Assembly (NCBI GenBank): GCA_934247935.1 | Contig: CAKQKE010000009.1 | Span: 1-64,000 of the forward strand | Origin: an uncultured Clostridia bacterium | GTDB taxonomy: Bacteria; Bacillota; Clostridia; Christensenellales; Borkfalkiaceae | DNA: 64,000 bases | Direction: 5' to 3' | Shown here: in pieces, positions 28,070-37,735 of the stretch | Position numbering within the stretch: the stretch's first letter is position 1 | Layout: the number at the start of each line of letters is the position of its first letter | Program-made: the position numbers and the translations under genes | The notes under the pieces: model-generated | What the model was told of the DNA's origin: nothing | The model's database searches: none | The model's input: only the letters and a program-made list of their open reading frames with translations

Positions 28070-28824
28070 AGTTGAAAAGGGCGGCGCTTTTTTCGTCGCG
28101 AATATTTTTGCTATGTGTAATTTTGCCGTGCGTGTTCGTGCTGTTGTGCGGTTGCTTTAATTATTCTTTTTCTTACATATACAGGCAGGGCGACAAGGCT
28201 CTTTACGAAAAGGAAAACGCAGTAAAGCAACTGAAATTTTTAAACGAAGAAGAAACCAAAGGATACGTTTATGCGTTGAGAAAAGAAACGCTGAGACTCG
28301 GCAAAGCGAAAAATAAAGCCGAAGCCGAAAAATTATTGGACGGCTACGTAATTTCGCTCAATCAGATTTTTTTGCAAGCGCAAGAGACCGACGAGCATAA
28401 GATGACGCTTAAAAGCGAATGCGGAAATATAATTTTGTCGACAACCGAAGAAATAAATAAGTTGGGCGGGCTGACCGTTATGGAGAAAAATATTTTTGCC
28501 GATGCGCTTATATTCGACGATTATTCCGCGCTTTCTCTGAAAAGGCTCGACGAGTACAAAAATAAGTTGACCGTTATCGCCGAAAAAGCGGATAAGTTGG
28601 CTTTAAAACTCGATAAAATGCGCAACGACAGCATACAACGAAGAGAAGGTTTAAGCAAAGAATATTCCGATATGTTAGATGATTTTTTGCACGACAGCAT
28701 GTTTACCGACCAAATTTGCGGAATCGATAAAATCGAAAATAAAGTAAACGTCGTTGAAGAAGAGTATGTTTCTTTAATTGCTTACATTGACTTTATGACG
28801 CAAATAAAAACAGATTTATGCTGA
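28060..28824 (+). CDS. membrane-anchored helical protein, unknown (TTG start)
   Basis: 254 residues. No ATG fits; TTG at 28060 lies 8 bases after GAGGTG, so I take it as start (TTG 28072 is possible). Hydrophobic N-terminus (about 12-32, FLLCVILPCVFVLLCGCF) may be a lipobox-like anchor (LLCGC). The rest is charged and helical, similar in texture to the upstream protein. The pair may form a complex outside the membrane. Confidence 0.68.
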   Translation: MRIKLKRAALFSSRIFLLCVILPCVFVLLCGCFNYSFSYIYRQGDKALYEKENAVKQLKFLNEEETKGYVYALRKETLRLGKAKNKAEAEKLLDGYVISLNQIFLQAQETDEHKMTLKSECGNIILSTTEEINKLGGLTVMEKNIFADALIFDDYSALSLKRLDEYKNKLTVIAEKADKLALKLDKMRNDSIQRREGLSKEYSDMLDDFLHDSMFTDQICGIDKIENKVNVVEEEYVSLIAYIDFMTQIKTDLC

Positions 28825-28864
28825 AATGCGTTTTGTTCGGCAACAAAAGGTATACAAAAATAAA

Positions 28865-28900
28865 AAAACCGAAACTCAGTTGCGAAAATCCGGTTTTAAA
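28865..28900 (+). terminator. weak hairpin after the coiled-coil pair
   Basis: AAAACCG and CGGTTTT (7-bp stem, 19-nt loop). T-run is short. Marginal as a terminator. Confidence 0.35.
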
Positions 28901-29002
28901 ATGCGGTGCGTTTTAAATAAATCAATCGGTAAACGCAGTTAAAAACCATTACAGCGTATATAGAGATTATATTTTTTTAAAATATAAATTTTGACAAAAC
29001 GC

Positions 29003-29031
29003 TTGACATAACACCATATGTGTTATACTAT
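29003..29031 (+). promoter_or_regulatory. promoter with spacer palindrome, uL15-like gene
   Basis: TTGACA (29003-29008), 17 bases, TACTAT (29026-29031). The whole spacer is the palindrome TAACACCATATGTGTTA (arms TAACAC/GTGTTA), so a repressor bound here would cover the promoter. Confidence 0.68.
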
Positions 29032-29160
29032 TTAAATATATATAATTATCGGAAAACACATAAGCGTTGAGCCGCTTTTGCTTTACGCATAAAGTACGGT
29101 TGCGCAAAAATTTATATGCTTTGACTAATATTAAAAATCGACGACAATCGGAGTGCCACT

Positions 29161-30531
29161 ATGCAAAACAAACACGAAACGAATTTTGAAAACACTAAAG
29201 AACAATTAAATGAGACTTTGACCGAAAACGGCGCATCAAGCAAAAAGAAGGGTAAAAATTACGGCGATTCGCAAAAGAAAACCGCTAAATACGTTATTTC
29301 GGCGATTGCCGTCGGCAATGAAAGCGTGACCGAAGTACCCGCAGCCCCCATCGAGAGAAAAATTCAGTTGGGGCAAGGGGTTTTTACGCCGTGCAACGTT
29401 ATCGAAAATAACTACACCAGTAGCACGATTTTAATTAACGGCAAGTTTAAAATTTATGCCGAGCCGATGAGCGACGCTAAAATAAACGAGTTTTTCAGCG
29501 AGCCTGAAATTGCGGTAAAATCCACCGAAGTCGCCGACGAAACTTCTCAAGCCGAGGAAAAGAAACCTGTAGTTGCACTCGAAGAAGAGCAAGTCGAAGA
29601 GGTTGAAAAAACCGAAGTAGTTGAAAAGTCTGAAGATGGTACCGAAACTGAAGAACAATCCGTTCAAACTGCCGAGCCCGTTGAAGAACAAATTTCGGAG
29701 CAAGAGTCCGAAAACGGCGATAATGGCGACAATGCGGAAGAAATCGAAGAAAAAGCGATTGTAGATACTGACGGCGTTTTGCTTGAAACCGAGGAAGAGA
29801 TTGAAGAAATCGCAGCCGAGACAAACGAACTCGAACCGCAAGAAGATCAACAAGAGCAAGATACTTCCGGTAAGACCGAAGATGAGATCAAGGAAGAGGA
29901 AGTTGTTCAAGAACAACCCGAAGAGCAAACAGCCGAAAACGTAATCGACGAAATATCCGCTACGGAAGATACCGATACTGCCGAAGAATCGGTTGAACAA
30001 GCGGCTGTCGGAGCAACCGACGCCGACACGACCGAAGAAATCGAGCAAACGAAGACGGAAATCGAAGAGGTTGAAGAAGAGGAAGAAACTTCCGACGAAT
30101 CCGAACAAGGCGAAGTAGATAAAGACGGTGCGCCCGTATACGAAGTAAACAGAGATTTTGAAATCAAAGAAGAAGTATCCGTAAGCGAGGCTACAAAACT
30201 TATGTCCGACGAAGACGCTAAGATGCTTGTAGAAGAAGAGGTTGTTCCTGGCGACGAAGCGATAAGCACCGTTTACCAGTACAGAAACAAAGCAGTTAAA
30301 GACATAATCAATATAGACGTAATTTCCGCTAATTTCAAGCCCGGCGAATATGTAAATCTCGAAACGCTTAAAGAGCATAAACTTATCGGCAAAAAGACTA
30401 CATATGTTAAAGTTCTTGCAAGGGGTTATATCAACAAGCCGCTTATTGTCGAGGCCGACGCATTTTCCATCGAGGCAATTAAGATGATTGTTTTGACCGG
30501 CGGCAGAGTAATACGCAAACGTTCTAAATGA
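29161..30531 (+). CDS. acidic protein with C-terminal ribosomal uL15-like domain
   Basis: 456 residues. About 1-115 basic to neutral (VFTPCNVIENNYTSSTILINGKF), about 115-320 an extremely Glu-rich, probably disordered stretch, and about 372-456 a domain that matches the C-terminal half of ribosomal protein uL15: VNLETLKEHKLIGKKTTYVKVL...GYINKPLIVEADAFSIEAIKMI, ending TGGRVIRKRSK. In uL15 this part binds 23S rRNA. It is not the main L15 gene (no ribosomal operon, no basic N-terminus). Role unknown: RNA binding or ribosome association is possible. No good ribosome site is seen (CGGAGTG at best). Confidence 0.8.
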   Translation: MQNKHETNFENTKEQLNETLTENGASSKKKGKNYGDSQKKTAKYVISAIAVGNESVTEVPAAPIERKIQLGQGVFTPCNVIENNYTSSTILINGKFKIYAEPMSDAKINEFFSEPEIAVKSTEVADETSQAEEKKPVVALEEEQVEEVEKTEVVEKSEDGTETEEQSVQTAEPVEEQISEQESENGDNGDNAEEIEEKAIVDTDGVLLETEEEIEEIAAETNELEPQEDQQEQDTSGKTEDEIKEEEVVQEQPEEQTAENVIDEISATEDTDTAEESVEQAAVGATDADTTEEIEQTKTEIEEVEEEEETSDESEQGEVDKDGAPVYEVNRDFEIKEEVSVSEATKLMSDEDAKMLVEEEVVPGDEAISTVYQYRNKAVKDIINIDVISANFKPGEYVNLETLKEHKLIGKKTTYVKVLARGYINKPLIVEADAFSIEAIKMIVLTGGRVIRKRSK

Positions 30532-30545
30532 CTTGTTTGAAGGCT

Positions 30546-30578
30546 TTATTCGATACGTATTGCGCAAAAACGACATTT
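30546..30578. repeat. TACGTA palindromic dispersed repeat, copy
   Basis: TTATTCGATACGTATTGCGCAAAAACGACA-like, starting 15 bases after the stop codon. Confidence 0.55.
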
Positions 30579-30749
30579 TTGCGTGTGAAAGCGACAAAAT
30601 TTACGATTTTCAAACGTGCTGTTTATAAAGACTAATTAAAAGATTTAAAGAAACGCAATGCATTTTTACGGCATAACGCCAGGAAACAAAGCGTTTCTTT
30701 TTTTGTGCAAAAAGGGTGATTTTATTTGCAAAGGAATAAAAAACACACC

Positions 30750-30825
30750 TTGACAAATATAATAGGTTGATTTATAATATAATTAATTGAAATCTTGCTT
30801 GCAAGGGAATTTCAATTAATTATAT
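30750..30825 (+). promoter_or_regulatory. consensus promoter facing the tandem repeats, with a 17-bp inverted repeat
   Basis: TTGACA (30750-30755), 17 bases, TATAAT (30773-30778). Overlapping and following it is a perfect inverted repeat: ATATAATTAATTGAAAT (30777-30793) and its complement (30809-30825) around a 15-nt loop. A transcript from here would run through the repeat units; there is no ORF. Confidence 0.6.
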
Positions 30826-31170
30826 TGCAATTTTAGTCGCGAGAAAAATTTTAATTTTTATCGCAGTCCGCGAAGGCGGACAAAAAATTTATGTAAAATA
30901 AATTTTACAGACGAAAATTATAATATAATAAAAGACGATAAAACCGTGTTTCAGCAATACAGAAATCTTGCTTGCAAGGGAATTTCAATTAATTATATTG
31001 CAATTTTAGTCGCGAGAAAAATTTTAATTTTTATCGCAGTCCGCGAAGGTGGACAAAAAATTTATGTAAAATAAATTTTACAGACGAAAATTATAATATA
31101 AAAAGACGATAAAGCCGTGTTTCAGCAATACAGAAATCTTGCTTGCAAGGGAATTTCAATTAATTATATT
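30784..31170 (+). repeat. tandem repeat array A (about 172-bp units, 2.3 copies)
   Basis: Units begin at 30791, 30964 and 31135 (period 173 then 171). Each holds CTTGCTTGCAAGGG, a GTCCGC-GAAG-GCGGAC hairpin, GTAAAATAAATTTTAC and GACGAAAATTATAATATAA. The hairpin varies slightly (GTGGAC in unit 2). Related to array B at 46.4-47.0 kb in the other orientation. No coding potential. The rest of 31171-31368 shows only the leader of deoC. Confidence 0.85.
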
Positions 31171-31368
31171 GCAAACTCAAGAGCAAAGTTTTACTTTGCA
31201 AGTGCGTCGGTAATTAAAATATGATTTGCAACCGTTTATAAAAACCTTATATAATACGACAATTCAAAAATTTATAAAATCAGATTGCGAAGTATACGAC
31301 CGTTTAAGTTCGCAAGATTTTCAATATTTTAAAATAAACTTCGTTATAATTTAATTAAGAGGTGCGAC

Positions 31369-32028
31369 ATGAATATAAAAGAAATACTTGCAAAATGCGA
31401 CCACACGTTGCTTTCTACCACCGCCACATGGGAAGATATTAAAACCGTGCTTGACGACGGAATAAAATATCACACGGCTTCGGCTTGTATACCGCCTTGT
31501 TACGTCAAACGTGCAAAAGAATATGTCGGCGATAAATTGCCTGTTTGCACTGTTATCGGCTTTCCGAACGGTTACAGCACTACCGAAGTAAAAAATTATG
31601 AAACGCAAGTTGCGCTCAACGACGGCGCGGACGAAATAGACATGGTAATCAACCTCGGCGATTTAAAGTCGGGCAATTACGAAAAAATCAAAGAGGAAAT
31701 TTCTCTTTTAAAAAGCACGTGTAAGGATAAAGTTTTAAAGGTAATAATCGAAACGTGCCTTTTAACCGAGGAAGAAAAAATACAAATGTGTAAAGTCGTG
31801 ACCGAAGCGGGTGCTGATTTTATAAAAACTTCCACAGGTTTTTCTACTGCCGGAGCGACAAAAGAGGACGTGATTATTTTTAAAAAGCACGTCGGCAAAG
31901 GTGTAAAAATCAAAGCGGCGGGCGGCATTTCTTCCATTAAAGACGCCGAAGATTTTATTTCGCTCGGCGCGGATAGGCTTGGAACTTCGCGTATAGTCAA
32001 AATAGTTAAGATGCAGGAAAACAAATAG
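31369..32028 (+). CDS. deoC: deoxyribose-phosphate aldolase
   Basis: 219 residues. TIM-barrel aldolase: [50 protein letters not shown], the Schiff-base Lys in [16 protein letters not shown], and IKAAGGISS. Splits deoxyribose 5-phosphate into acetaldehyde and glyceraldehyde 3-phosphate. First gene of a nucleoside salvage cluster. AGAGGTG is the ribosome site. Confidence 0.96.
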   Translation: MNIKEILAKCDHTLLSTTATWEDIKTVLDDGIKYHTASACIPPCYVKRAKEYVGDKLPVCTVIGFPNGYSTTEVKNYETQVALNDGADEIDMVINLGDLKSGNYEKIKEEISLLKSTCKDKVLKVIIETCLLTEEEKIQMCKVVTEAGADFIKTSTGFSTAGATKEDVIIFKKHVGKGVKIKAAGGISSIKDAEDFISLGADRLGTSRIVKIVKMQENK

Positions 32029-32072
32029 AATAAACTTGTCGCATAAATCTCGCTTAATTGCGATAATTTGAC

Positions 32073-32108
32073 GCTTTTACGCAAGACGGTGCGTGTAAAA
32101 ACGACAAA
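32073..32108. repeat. degenerate copy of the palindromic dispersed repeat
   Basis: GCTTTTACGCAAGACGGTGCGTGTAAAAACGAC: arms kept, core changed. It lies in the 32029-32406 gap between deoC and deoD; no gene is visible in the gap. Confidence 0.45.
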
Positions 32109-32406
32109 AATTAAAAACAAAAACCATAAAACGCAATTGAAATCGGAAGAATAATAAGTGTTATGCACAACCGCAACTGAATTAAAGCGAATCACCTCGT
32201 ATTTAGCGTTTGCGGAATTGTAAAGGGTTAAACCCGCGCATAAAAATTAATAAACGCGCGAAAAAATTTTTAAATGCGCAAGAAAATATAAAACGGACGA
32301 TTTTTAACAGCCCCTACGTTATATAAGTAGGAAAAATAAAACAACTGAAAATATCACTGAAACTAAATTTTTAAATATAAACGGTTTTTATATAAGGAGA
32401 AAGAAA

Positions 32407-33135
32407 ATGAAAAATAAAGAATTACACCCCAACGTACCTACGCCGCACATTACTGCCAAATACGGCGATTTTGCCGAAACGGTACTTATGCCCGGCGACC
32501 CGCTCCGCGCCAAATTCATTGCGGAAAATTTTTTGCAAGACGCTGTGCTTGTCAACAACGTAAGGGGAGTCAACGGCTACACGGGTTATTATAAAGGAAA
32601 AAGAGTGTCGGTTATGGCTTCGGGAATGGGGCAGCCGTCGATAGGTATTTACTCGTACGAATTATTCAATTTTTACGGAGTAAAAAACATTATCAGAGTA
32701 GGTTCTTGCGGGGCGTTCGACAAAGATTTGCACGCGAGAGATATAGTAATCGCCATGGGAGCGTGTACAAACGGAAATTATGCAATGCAATACGGTTTGC
32801 CGGGGACTTTCTGCCCCATAGCCGACTTCGGTTTGGTGCGCAAGGCTGTGGACGCTTGCGAAAAGGCAAACGTAAAATATAAAGTAGGCAATATTTTCTC
32901 TTCGGATATTTTTTACAACGAATCAGGCGCAGATATGAAATGGGCAAATATGGGCGTTTTGGGAGTAGAAATGGAAAGTGCCGCTTTGTACTGCAACGCT
33001 GCAAGAGCAGGTAAAAAGGCTTTGTGTATTTGCACGGTAAGCGACAGTTTTGTTTATCCCGAAGAAAACACTACCGCCGAAGAAAGACAAAATTCTTTCA
33101 CGAAGATGATGGAAATCGCGCTTGAAATCGCATAA
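32407..33135 (+). CDS. deoD: purine-nucleoside phosphorylase (DeoD type)
   Basis: 242 residues. [30 protein letters not shown] at the N-terminus, [22 protein letters not shown], and [13 protein letters not shown] for base and ribose binding mark the hexameric PNP class. It phosphorolyses purine (deoxy)nucleosides to base and pentose 1-phosphate. ATAAGGAGAAAG before the ATG. Confidence 0.96.
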   Translation: MKNKELHPNVPTPHITAKYGDFAETVLMPGDPLRAKFIAENFLQDAVLVNNVRGVNGYTGYYKGKRVSVMASGMGQPSIGIYSYELFNFYGVKNIIRVGSCGAFDKDLHARDIVIAMGACTNGNYAMQYGLPGTFCPIADFGLVRKAVDACEKANVKYKVGNIFSSDIFYNESGADMKWANMGVLGVEMESAALYCNAARAGKKALCICTVSDSFVYPEENTTAEERQNSFTKMMEIALEIA

Positions 33136-33182
33136 GAAAGATATAACAAAAGAATATAAACGATATAACAGGAGAATATAAT

Positions 33183-34346
33183 ATGAAAAGGGTGTTTATA
33201 ATCGTGCTTGACAGTATGGGTGTAGGCGAAGCACCCGACGCTTATAAATGGCACGACGAGGGAAGCAATACCCTCGGGGCAATAAGAAAATCGCCGAAGT
33301 TTAATTGTCCCAATCTCAAAAAATTGGGATTGTTTAATATCGAAGGGGTAGGCGGAGACGTCGACGCGCCGCTTGCAAGTTTTGCGAGAATGCAAGAAAT
33401 GTCTATGGGTAAAGACACGACTATAGGTCATTGGGAAATTGCGGGTATAATTTCCGAAAACCCGCTTCCTACTTATCCAAACGGATTCCCCGACGAAATA
33501 ATCGAGGAGTTTGAAAAACAAACGGGCAGAAAAGTGCTGTGCAACAAGCCGTATTCCGGCACTGACGTAATAAGAGATTACGGTGAAGAACACATAAAAA
33601 CCGGCGCGCTTATAGTATACACGTCGGCGGACAGCGTGTTTCAGATAGCGGCGCACGAAGGCGTTGTGCCCGTAAAAGAACTGTACCGCTATTGCGAAAT
33701 AGCGAGAAAAATTTTGTGCGGAAAACACGGCGTCGGCAGAGTCATCGCAAGACCGTTTGCGGGAGAATATCCCTTTGTAAGGACGTCAAACAGGCACGAT
33801 TTTTCGCTTATGCCGCCAAAAACGACAATGCTCGATTTACTCAAGAAAAACGGCTATGACACAATATCTGTCGGCAAGATTTATGACATCTTTGCGGGAG
33901 ACGGTGTGAGTGAAAGTAATCGCACGACGGGCAACGACAACGGTATGCAAGTGACTAAAGAAATGCAAAACAGAGACTTTAACGGCTTGTGTTTTGTAAA
34001 TCTTGTGGACTTCGATATGAAGTACGGGCACAGAAACGACGTTGACGGTTATGCCGCGGCAATGACTCAATTCGACGAGTTTTTGGGTGGATTTATAAAA
34101 GATATGAAAGACGACGACGCGCTTATCATTACGGCAGACCACGGTTGCGACCCGTCTACGCCGTCTACCGATCACTCGAGAGAGTATACGCCCATGATAA
34201 TTTACGGAAATGGTATAAAAAGCGGGGTTGATTTACACACGAGAAGTAGTTTTGCAGACATTTCCGCAACAGTACTCGACATGTTCGGAGTAAAACAAGA
34301 AGATACTTTCGGTAAAAGTTTTTATAACGAAGTAAAGAAAGCGTAA
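33183..34346 (+). CDS. deoB: phosphopentomutase
   Basis: 387 residues. Alkaline-phosphatase-like metalloenzyme: DSMGVGEAPDA with metal Asp at the N-terminus, DTTIGHWEIAG, the insert domain (about 100-290), and TADHGCDPSTPSTDHSRE for the second metal. It interconverts pentose 1- and 5-phosphates, linking the phosphorylases to DeoC. 47 bp after deoD with its own GGAG. Confidence 0.96.
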   Translation: MKRVFIIVLDSMGVGEAPDAYKWHDEGSNTLGAIRKSPKFNCPNLKKLGLFNIEGVGGDVDAPLASFARMQEMSMGKDTTIGHWEIAGIISENPLPTYPNGFPDEIIEEFEKQTGRKVLCNKPYSGTDVIRDYGEEHIKTGALIVYTSADSVFQIAAHEGVVPVKELYRYCEIARKILCGKHGVGRVIARPFAGEYPFVRTSNRHDFSLMPPKTTMLDLLKKNGYDTISVGKIYDIFAGDGVSESNRTTGNDNGMQVTKEMQNRDFNGLCFVNLVDFDMKYGHRNDVDGYAAAMTQFDEFLGGFIKDMKDDDALIITADHGCDPSTPSTDHSREYTPMIIYGNGIKSGVDLHTRSSFADISATVLDMFGVKQEDTFGKSFYNEVKKA

Positions 34347-34550
34347 TTGTGCTTTTAAAAAGACTTGTCGATTTTTATGTAAAACATTAGTTTTGCGTAA
34401 AAATGCGCTTTAATTTATTAAATGCGCTTATATAAAACGATAAATATTAAAATTAAATTTCGGGCGTGTTCATATATAAAAACCGATTTATTAAATTCAT
34501 TCGGTTTTATAAAGGTAGGCTTGACAAGCCCGAAAAACGGGAAAATGATT

Positions 34551-34961
34551 ATGGAAAACGAAATTTATCAAAACTTAATGATTTCAGCCGAAGAGGCGAG
34601 AAACGGGGCGTATACCCCGTATTCTCACTTTAAAGTCGGGGCTGCGCTTTTGTGTAAAGACGGGAAAATCTACACGGGTTGCAATATAGAAAATGCCGCG
34701 TTTACGCCAACCGTATGCGCCGAAAGAGTCGCTTTTTTCAAGGCGGTGTCCGACGGAGAGAAAGATTTTGTCGCTATCGCCATTGTCGGCGGCAGGGAAA
34801 AAGATTCCGCTTCGTTTTGCGCGCCGTGCGGCGTTTGCAGACAAGTAATGGCTGAATTTGTAAACGAAAACTTTAAAATTCTGCTCGGCAACTCAACCGG
34901 GTTTAAGGCGTATGCTTTAAATGAATTGTTGCCGTTTGCCTTTACGGGTAAAGAAATTTAA
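34551..34961 (+). CDS. cdd: cytidine deaminase
   Basis: 136 residues (an ATG two codons earlier, 34545, is possible). Zinc site: CAER with the catalytic Glu, and PCGVCRQ; N-terminal PYSHFKVGAAL and GCNIENAAF complete the family pattern. Deaminates cytidine and deoxycytidine to uridines. Length is normal for the tetrameric class. Frames opening further upstream are not supported by any ribosome site. 34347-34550 holds no other gene. Confidence 0.95.
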   Translation: MENEIYQNLMISAEEARNGAYTPYSHFKVGAALLCKDGKIYTGCNIENAAFTPTVCAERVAFFKAVSDGEKDFVAIAIVGGREKDSASFCAPCGVCRQVMAEFVNENFKILLGNSTGFKAYALNELLPFAFTGKEI

Positions 34962-34977
34962 GGGGAATAATTTGCTT

Positions 34978-36279
34978 ATGAGAATGTATGATATAATAAA
35001 GAAAAAACGCGACGGACAAGAACTTTCCGCCGAAGAAATACGCTGGTTTGTAGACGGGTATTCAAAAGGCGATATTCCCGATTATCAGGCCGCCGCGCTT
35101 TGTATGGCTATATATTTTAAAGACATGACTATACGCGAGACTACCGATTTGACTCTTGCGGTGAGAGATTCGGGCGAAAAACTCGATTTTTCGGCAGTAA
35201 ACGGCATAAGGGTCGATAAGCACTCTACGGGCGGCGTCGGTGACAAAACGAGTTTCGTCGTTGCACCCATAGTTGCGTCACTCGGTATTAAAGTCGCAAA
35301 AATGAGCGGCAGAGGGCTTGGACACACGGGCGGAACGGTGGATAAACTCGAGTCTATCGACGGTTTTAAAACCACGCTTTTAGAAGAAGATTTTATAAAG
35401 CAGGTAAACGAAATCGGTATTGCGATAATAGGACAAAGCAAACAACTCGCCCCTGCCGACAAAAAACTTTACGCTTTACGCGACGTGACGGCAACGGTTG
35501 ACAGCATGCCTTTAATCGCGTCAAGTATTATGGGTAAAAAACTTGCTGCCGACGACGATTGCATCGTGCTCGACGTAAAAACGGGCAGCGGTTCGTTTAT
35601 GAAATCTATCGAAGACAGCAAAAAATTGGCATCCATAATGGTTGATATAGGCAAACGTTCGGGCAAAAAAATGACCGCGCTAATCACAGACATGGACAGA
35701 CCGCTCGGCAATGCGATAGGTAATTCGCTCGAGGTAATCGAGGCGATAGAAACCCTTAAAGGAAACGGACCGAAAGATTTGTACGATTTAAGTATCGCGC
35801 TTTCGGCAAACATGCTTTATCTCGCCGGCAAAGGCGAATATTCAATGTGCGAAGAAATGGCAAAAATGTCAATTTCGGACGGAACGGCTCTCGCAAAACT
35901 GACAGAAATGGTAAAAGCGCAGGGCGGTAACGGCGATTATATCGTAAATACCGACAACTTTAAAAAGGCCGGATACGCTTATTCGGTTTTGAGCGAAAAC
36001 GCCGGCTATATTCAAAGCGTTAATGCCGAAGCGTACGGGCTTGCAAGTTTAAATCTCGGTGCGGGCAGAAGTAAAATCGAGGATAAAATAGACTATACCG
36101 CAGGTATTATTTTAAAGAAAAAAACGGGCGACTTCGTGCAAAAGGGAGAAGAAATCGCAACCCTTTACGCAAACGATAAAAAACTTTTTGAAAGGTCAAA
36201 AGAAATTATTTTAAACGCAACTAAAACCGGCGAAGAAAAACCGCAGCCGCGCCCGTTGATTTTTGCAACGATAAGATAA
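34978..36279 (+). CDS. pdp: pyrimidine-nucleoside phosphorylase
   Basis: 433 residues. Thymidine/pyrimidine phosphorylase: DKHSTGGVGDKTS (phosphate loop), KMSGRGLGHTGGTVDKLE, IASSIMGKKLAA with the Lys for base contact, TGSGSFMK. Cleaves thymidine and uridine to base and sugar phosphate. I chose ATG 34978; TTG 34972 is better spaced from AAGGGG (34960-34965), so the true start could be six bases earlier. Confidence 0.94.
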   Translation: MRMYDIIKKKRDGQELSAEEIRWFVDGYSKGDIPDYQAAALCMAIYFKDMTIRETTDLTLAVRDSGEKLDFSAVNGIRVDKHSTGGVGDKTSFVVAPIVASLGIKVAKMSGRGLGHTGGTVDKLESIDGFKTTLLEEDFIKQVNEIGIAIIGQSKQLAPADKKLYALRDVTATVDSMPLIASSIMGKKLAADDDCIVLDVKTGSGSFMKSIEDSKKLASIMVDIGKRSGKKMTALITDMDRPLGNAIGNSLEVIEAIETLKGNGPKDLYDLSIALSANMLYLAGKGEYSMCEEMAKMSISDGTALAKLTEMVKAQGGNGDYIVNTDNFKKAGYAYSVLSENAGYIQSVNAEAYGLASLNLGAGRSKIEDKIDYTAGIILKKKTGDFVQKGEEIATLYANDKKLFERSKEIILNATKTGEEKPQPRPLIFATIR

Positions 36280-36318
36280 TGTTTATTTAAAACCGGCAAC
36301 ATTTTTTGTTAAAAATAA

Positions 36319-36352
36319 AAGCGCATACTTAAGTCTACGTATGCGCTTGCGT
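36319..36352 (+). terminator. hairpin after pdp
   Basis: AAGCGCATAC and GTATGCGCTT, 10-bp stem, followed by GCGTTTTG. The 36280-36529 gap has no gene. Confidence 0.6.
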
Positions 36353-36529
36353 TTTGTAATCAAGTAAGTTTTGACGGTGTGTTTTTACGGTTATAAAAAA
36401 TGTCGCTTTTAAAAGCATGCTAAAACTTTTGCTTGACGTACGAAGTTTTTTCTTGCGAGATAAGATTTTTTATTTACTTATAGGCGAACTGAATTACAAC
36501 AGATAAAATAAAAGGCAAAAGAGGAAATC

Positions 36530-37120
36530 ATGGCAAAACTCTATTTTAAATTCGGGGCGATGGGCTGTTCTAAGACGGCGCAAGCCCTTATCACGAAGTT
36601 CAATTACGAAGAGCGAAACATGAAGGTTATGCTTGTCAAACCTTCAATTGATACGCGTGACGGCGTGGATATAGTCAAGTCGAGAATCGGTTTGTCTCAA
36701 ACGGCGATTGCGGTCGGTAAAGAGATTGATTTATACAAACTTTACGAGACTGCCTATTCCGATTGCGACGTAATTATAGTTGACGAGTGTCAGTTTCTGA
36801 CACCCGAACAAGTAGACCAACTCGGGCAAATCGTTATAGACAAAGACATACCCGTGTTATGTTTCGGTTTAAGCACCGATTTCACGACTCACTTGTTCCC
36901 CGGGAGTAAAAGGCTTTTTGAAATTGCCGAATCCATCAGCGAGATTAAATCGGTTTGTAAATGCGGAGCAAAGGCTACCGTAAACGCAAGGCTCGACGAC
37001 GCGGGAAATATCGTCACAACCGGCGACCAGGTATGTATCGGCGGAAACGACAGGTACGTCGCCATGTGCAGAAGATGCTGGTTAAAACGCCAAAAAGAAC
37101 AGCAAAGGAGAGACGTTTAA
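36530..37120 (+). CDS. tdk: thymidine kinase
   Basis: 196 residues. Type II Tdk: P-loop FGAMGCSKTA (Cys where many have Ser-Gly), DECQFL as Walker B, the lasso and zinc Cys pairs CKCGA and CRRC near the C-terminus, with VCIGGNDRYVAMC. Phosphorylates thymidine and deoxyuridine. AAAGAGG before the ATG. Its stop TAA touches the udk ATG. Confidence 0.95.
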   Translation: MAKLYFKFGAMGCSKTAQALITKFNYEERNMKVMLVKPSIDTRDGVDIVKSRIGLSQTAIAVGKEIDLYKLYETAYSDCDVIIVDECQFLTPEQVDQLGQIVIDKDIPVLCFGLSTDFTTHLFPGSKRLFEIAESISEIKSVCKCGAKATVNARLDDAGNIVTTGDQVCIGGNDRYVAMCRRCWLKRQKEQQRRDV

Positions 37121-37735
37121 ATGGGCAGAGTGATTATCGGGGTGTGCGGCGGTACTGGCAGCGGAAAAACGACTTTATCTCAAAAAATTTACGACGCCTT
37201 TCAGGATAAAGCGATTCTCGTCGGTATGGACAATTATTATAAAGACAACGAAGAGATGTGTTTAAGCGAAAGGGCGAAAGTAAATTACGACCACCCCGAC
37301 GCATTCGATACCGACCTCTTGATAAAGCAGTTGACCGACCTTAAAAACGGGATTTCCGTCGATATGCCTTTATACGATTATTCTACCCATTCGAGAAAAA
37401 AAGAAACGCTGAGGCTCGACAGTAAAGACATAATAATAATCGAAGGTATTTTGCTTTTTGAAAACCTTAATCTCGTCAATTTACTCGATATAAAAATATT
37501 CGTCGATACCGATGCCGACGTAAGAATTTTGCGCAGAATAATGCGCGACGTAAAAGAAAGGGGCAGAACGCTCGATTCGGTCGTTATGCAATATCTTACA
37601 ACCGTAAAACCCATGCACGAGCAGTTTATCGAACCTTATAAAAGGCGCGCCGACATAATCGTGCCGGAGGGCGGGCACAACACCGTTGCGCTGGACGTGA
37701 TAATCAGTTCTGTTTACAATAAACTCAACAACTAA
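37121..37735 (+). CDS. udk: uridine kinase
   Basis: 204 residues. P-loop GVCGGTGSGKTTLSQ, DNYYKD, YDHPDAFDTDLL and DADVRILRRIMRDVKERGR are the uridine/cytidine kinase pattern. GGAGAG before the ATG lies in the end of tdk. Together tdk and udk convert salvaged pyrimidine nucleosides to nucleotides, complementing the catabolic genes upstream. Confidence 0.95.
   Translation: MGRVIIGVCGGTGSGKTTLSQKIYDAFQDKAILVGMDNYYKDNEEMCLSERAKVNYDHPDAFDTDLLIKQLTDLKNGISVDMPLYDYSTHSRKKETLRLDSKDIIIIEGILLFENLNLVNLLDIKIFVDTDADVRILRRIMRDVKERGRTLDSVVMQYLTTVKPMHEQFIEPYKRRADIIVPEGGHNTVALDVIISSVYNKLNN

Noticed and set aside
29431..30597. Long minus-strand frame opposite the Glu-rich gene
   Set aside because: Phe/Leu-rich product is the mirror of GAA/GAG codons; the plus strand has a uL15-like domain.
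30784..31170. Array A as a second CRISPR array
   Set aside because: Units of about 172 bp are nearly identical over their whole length; no repeat-spacer alternation.
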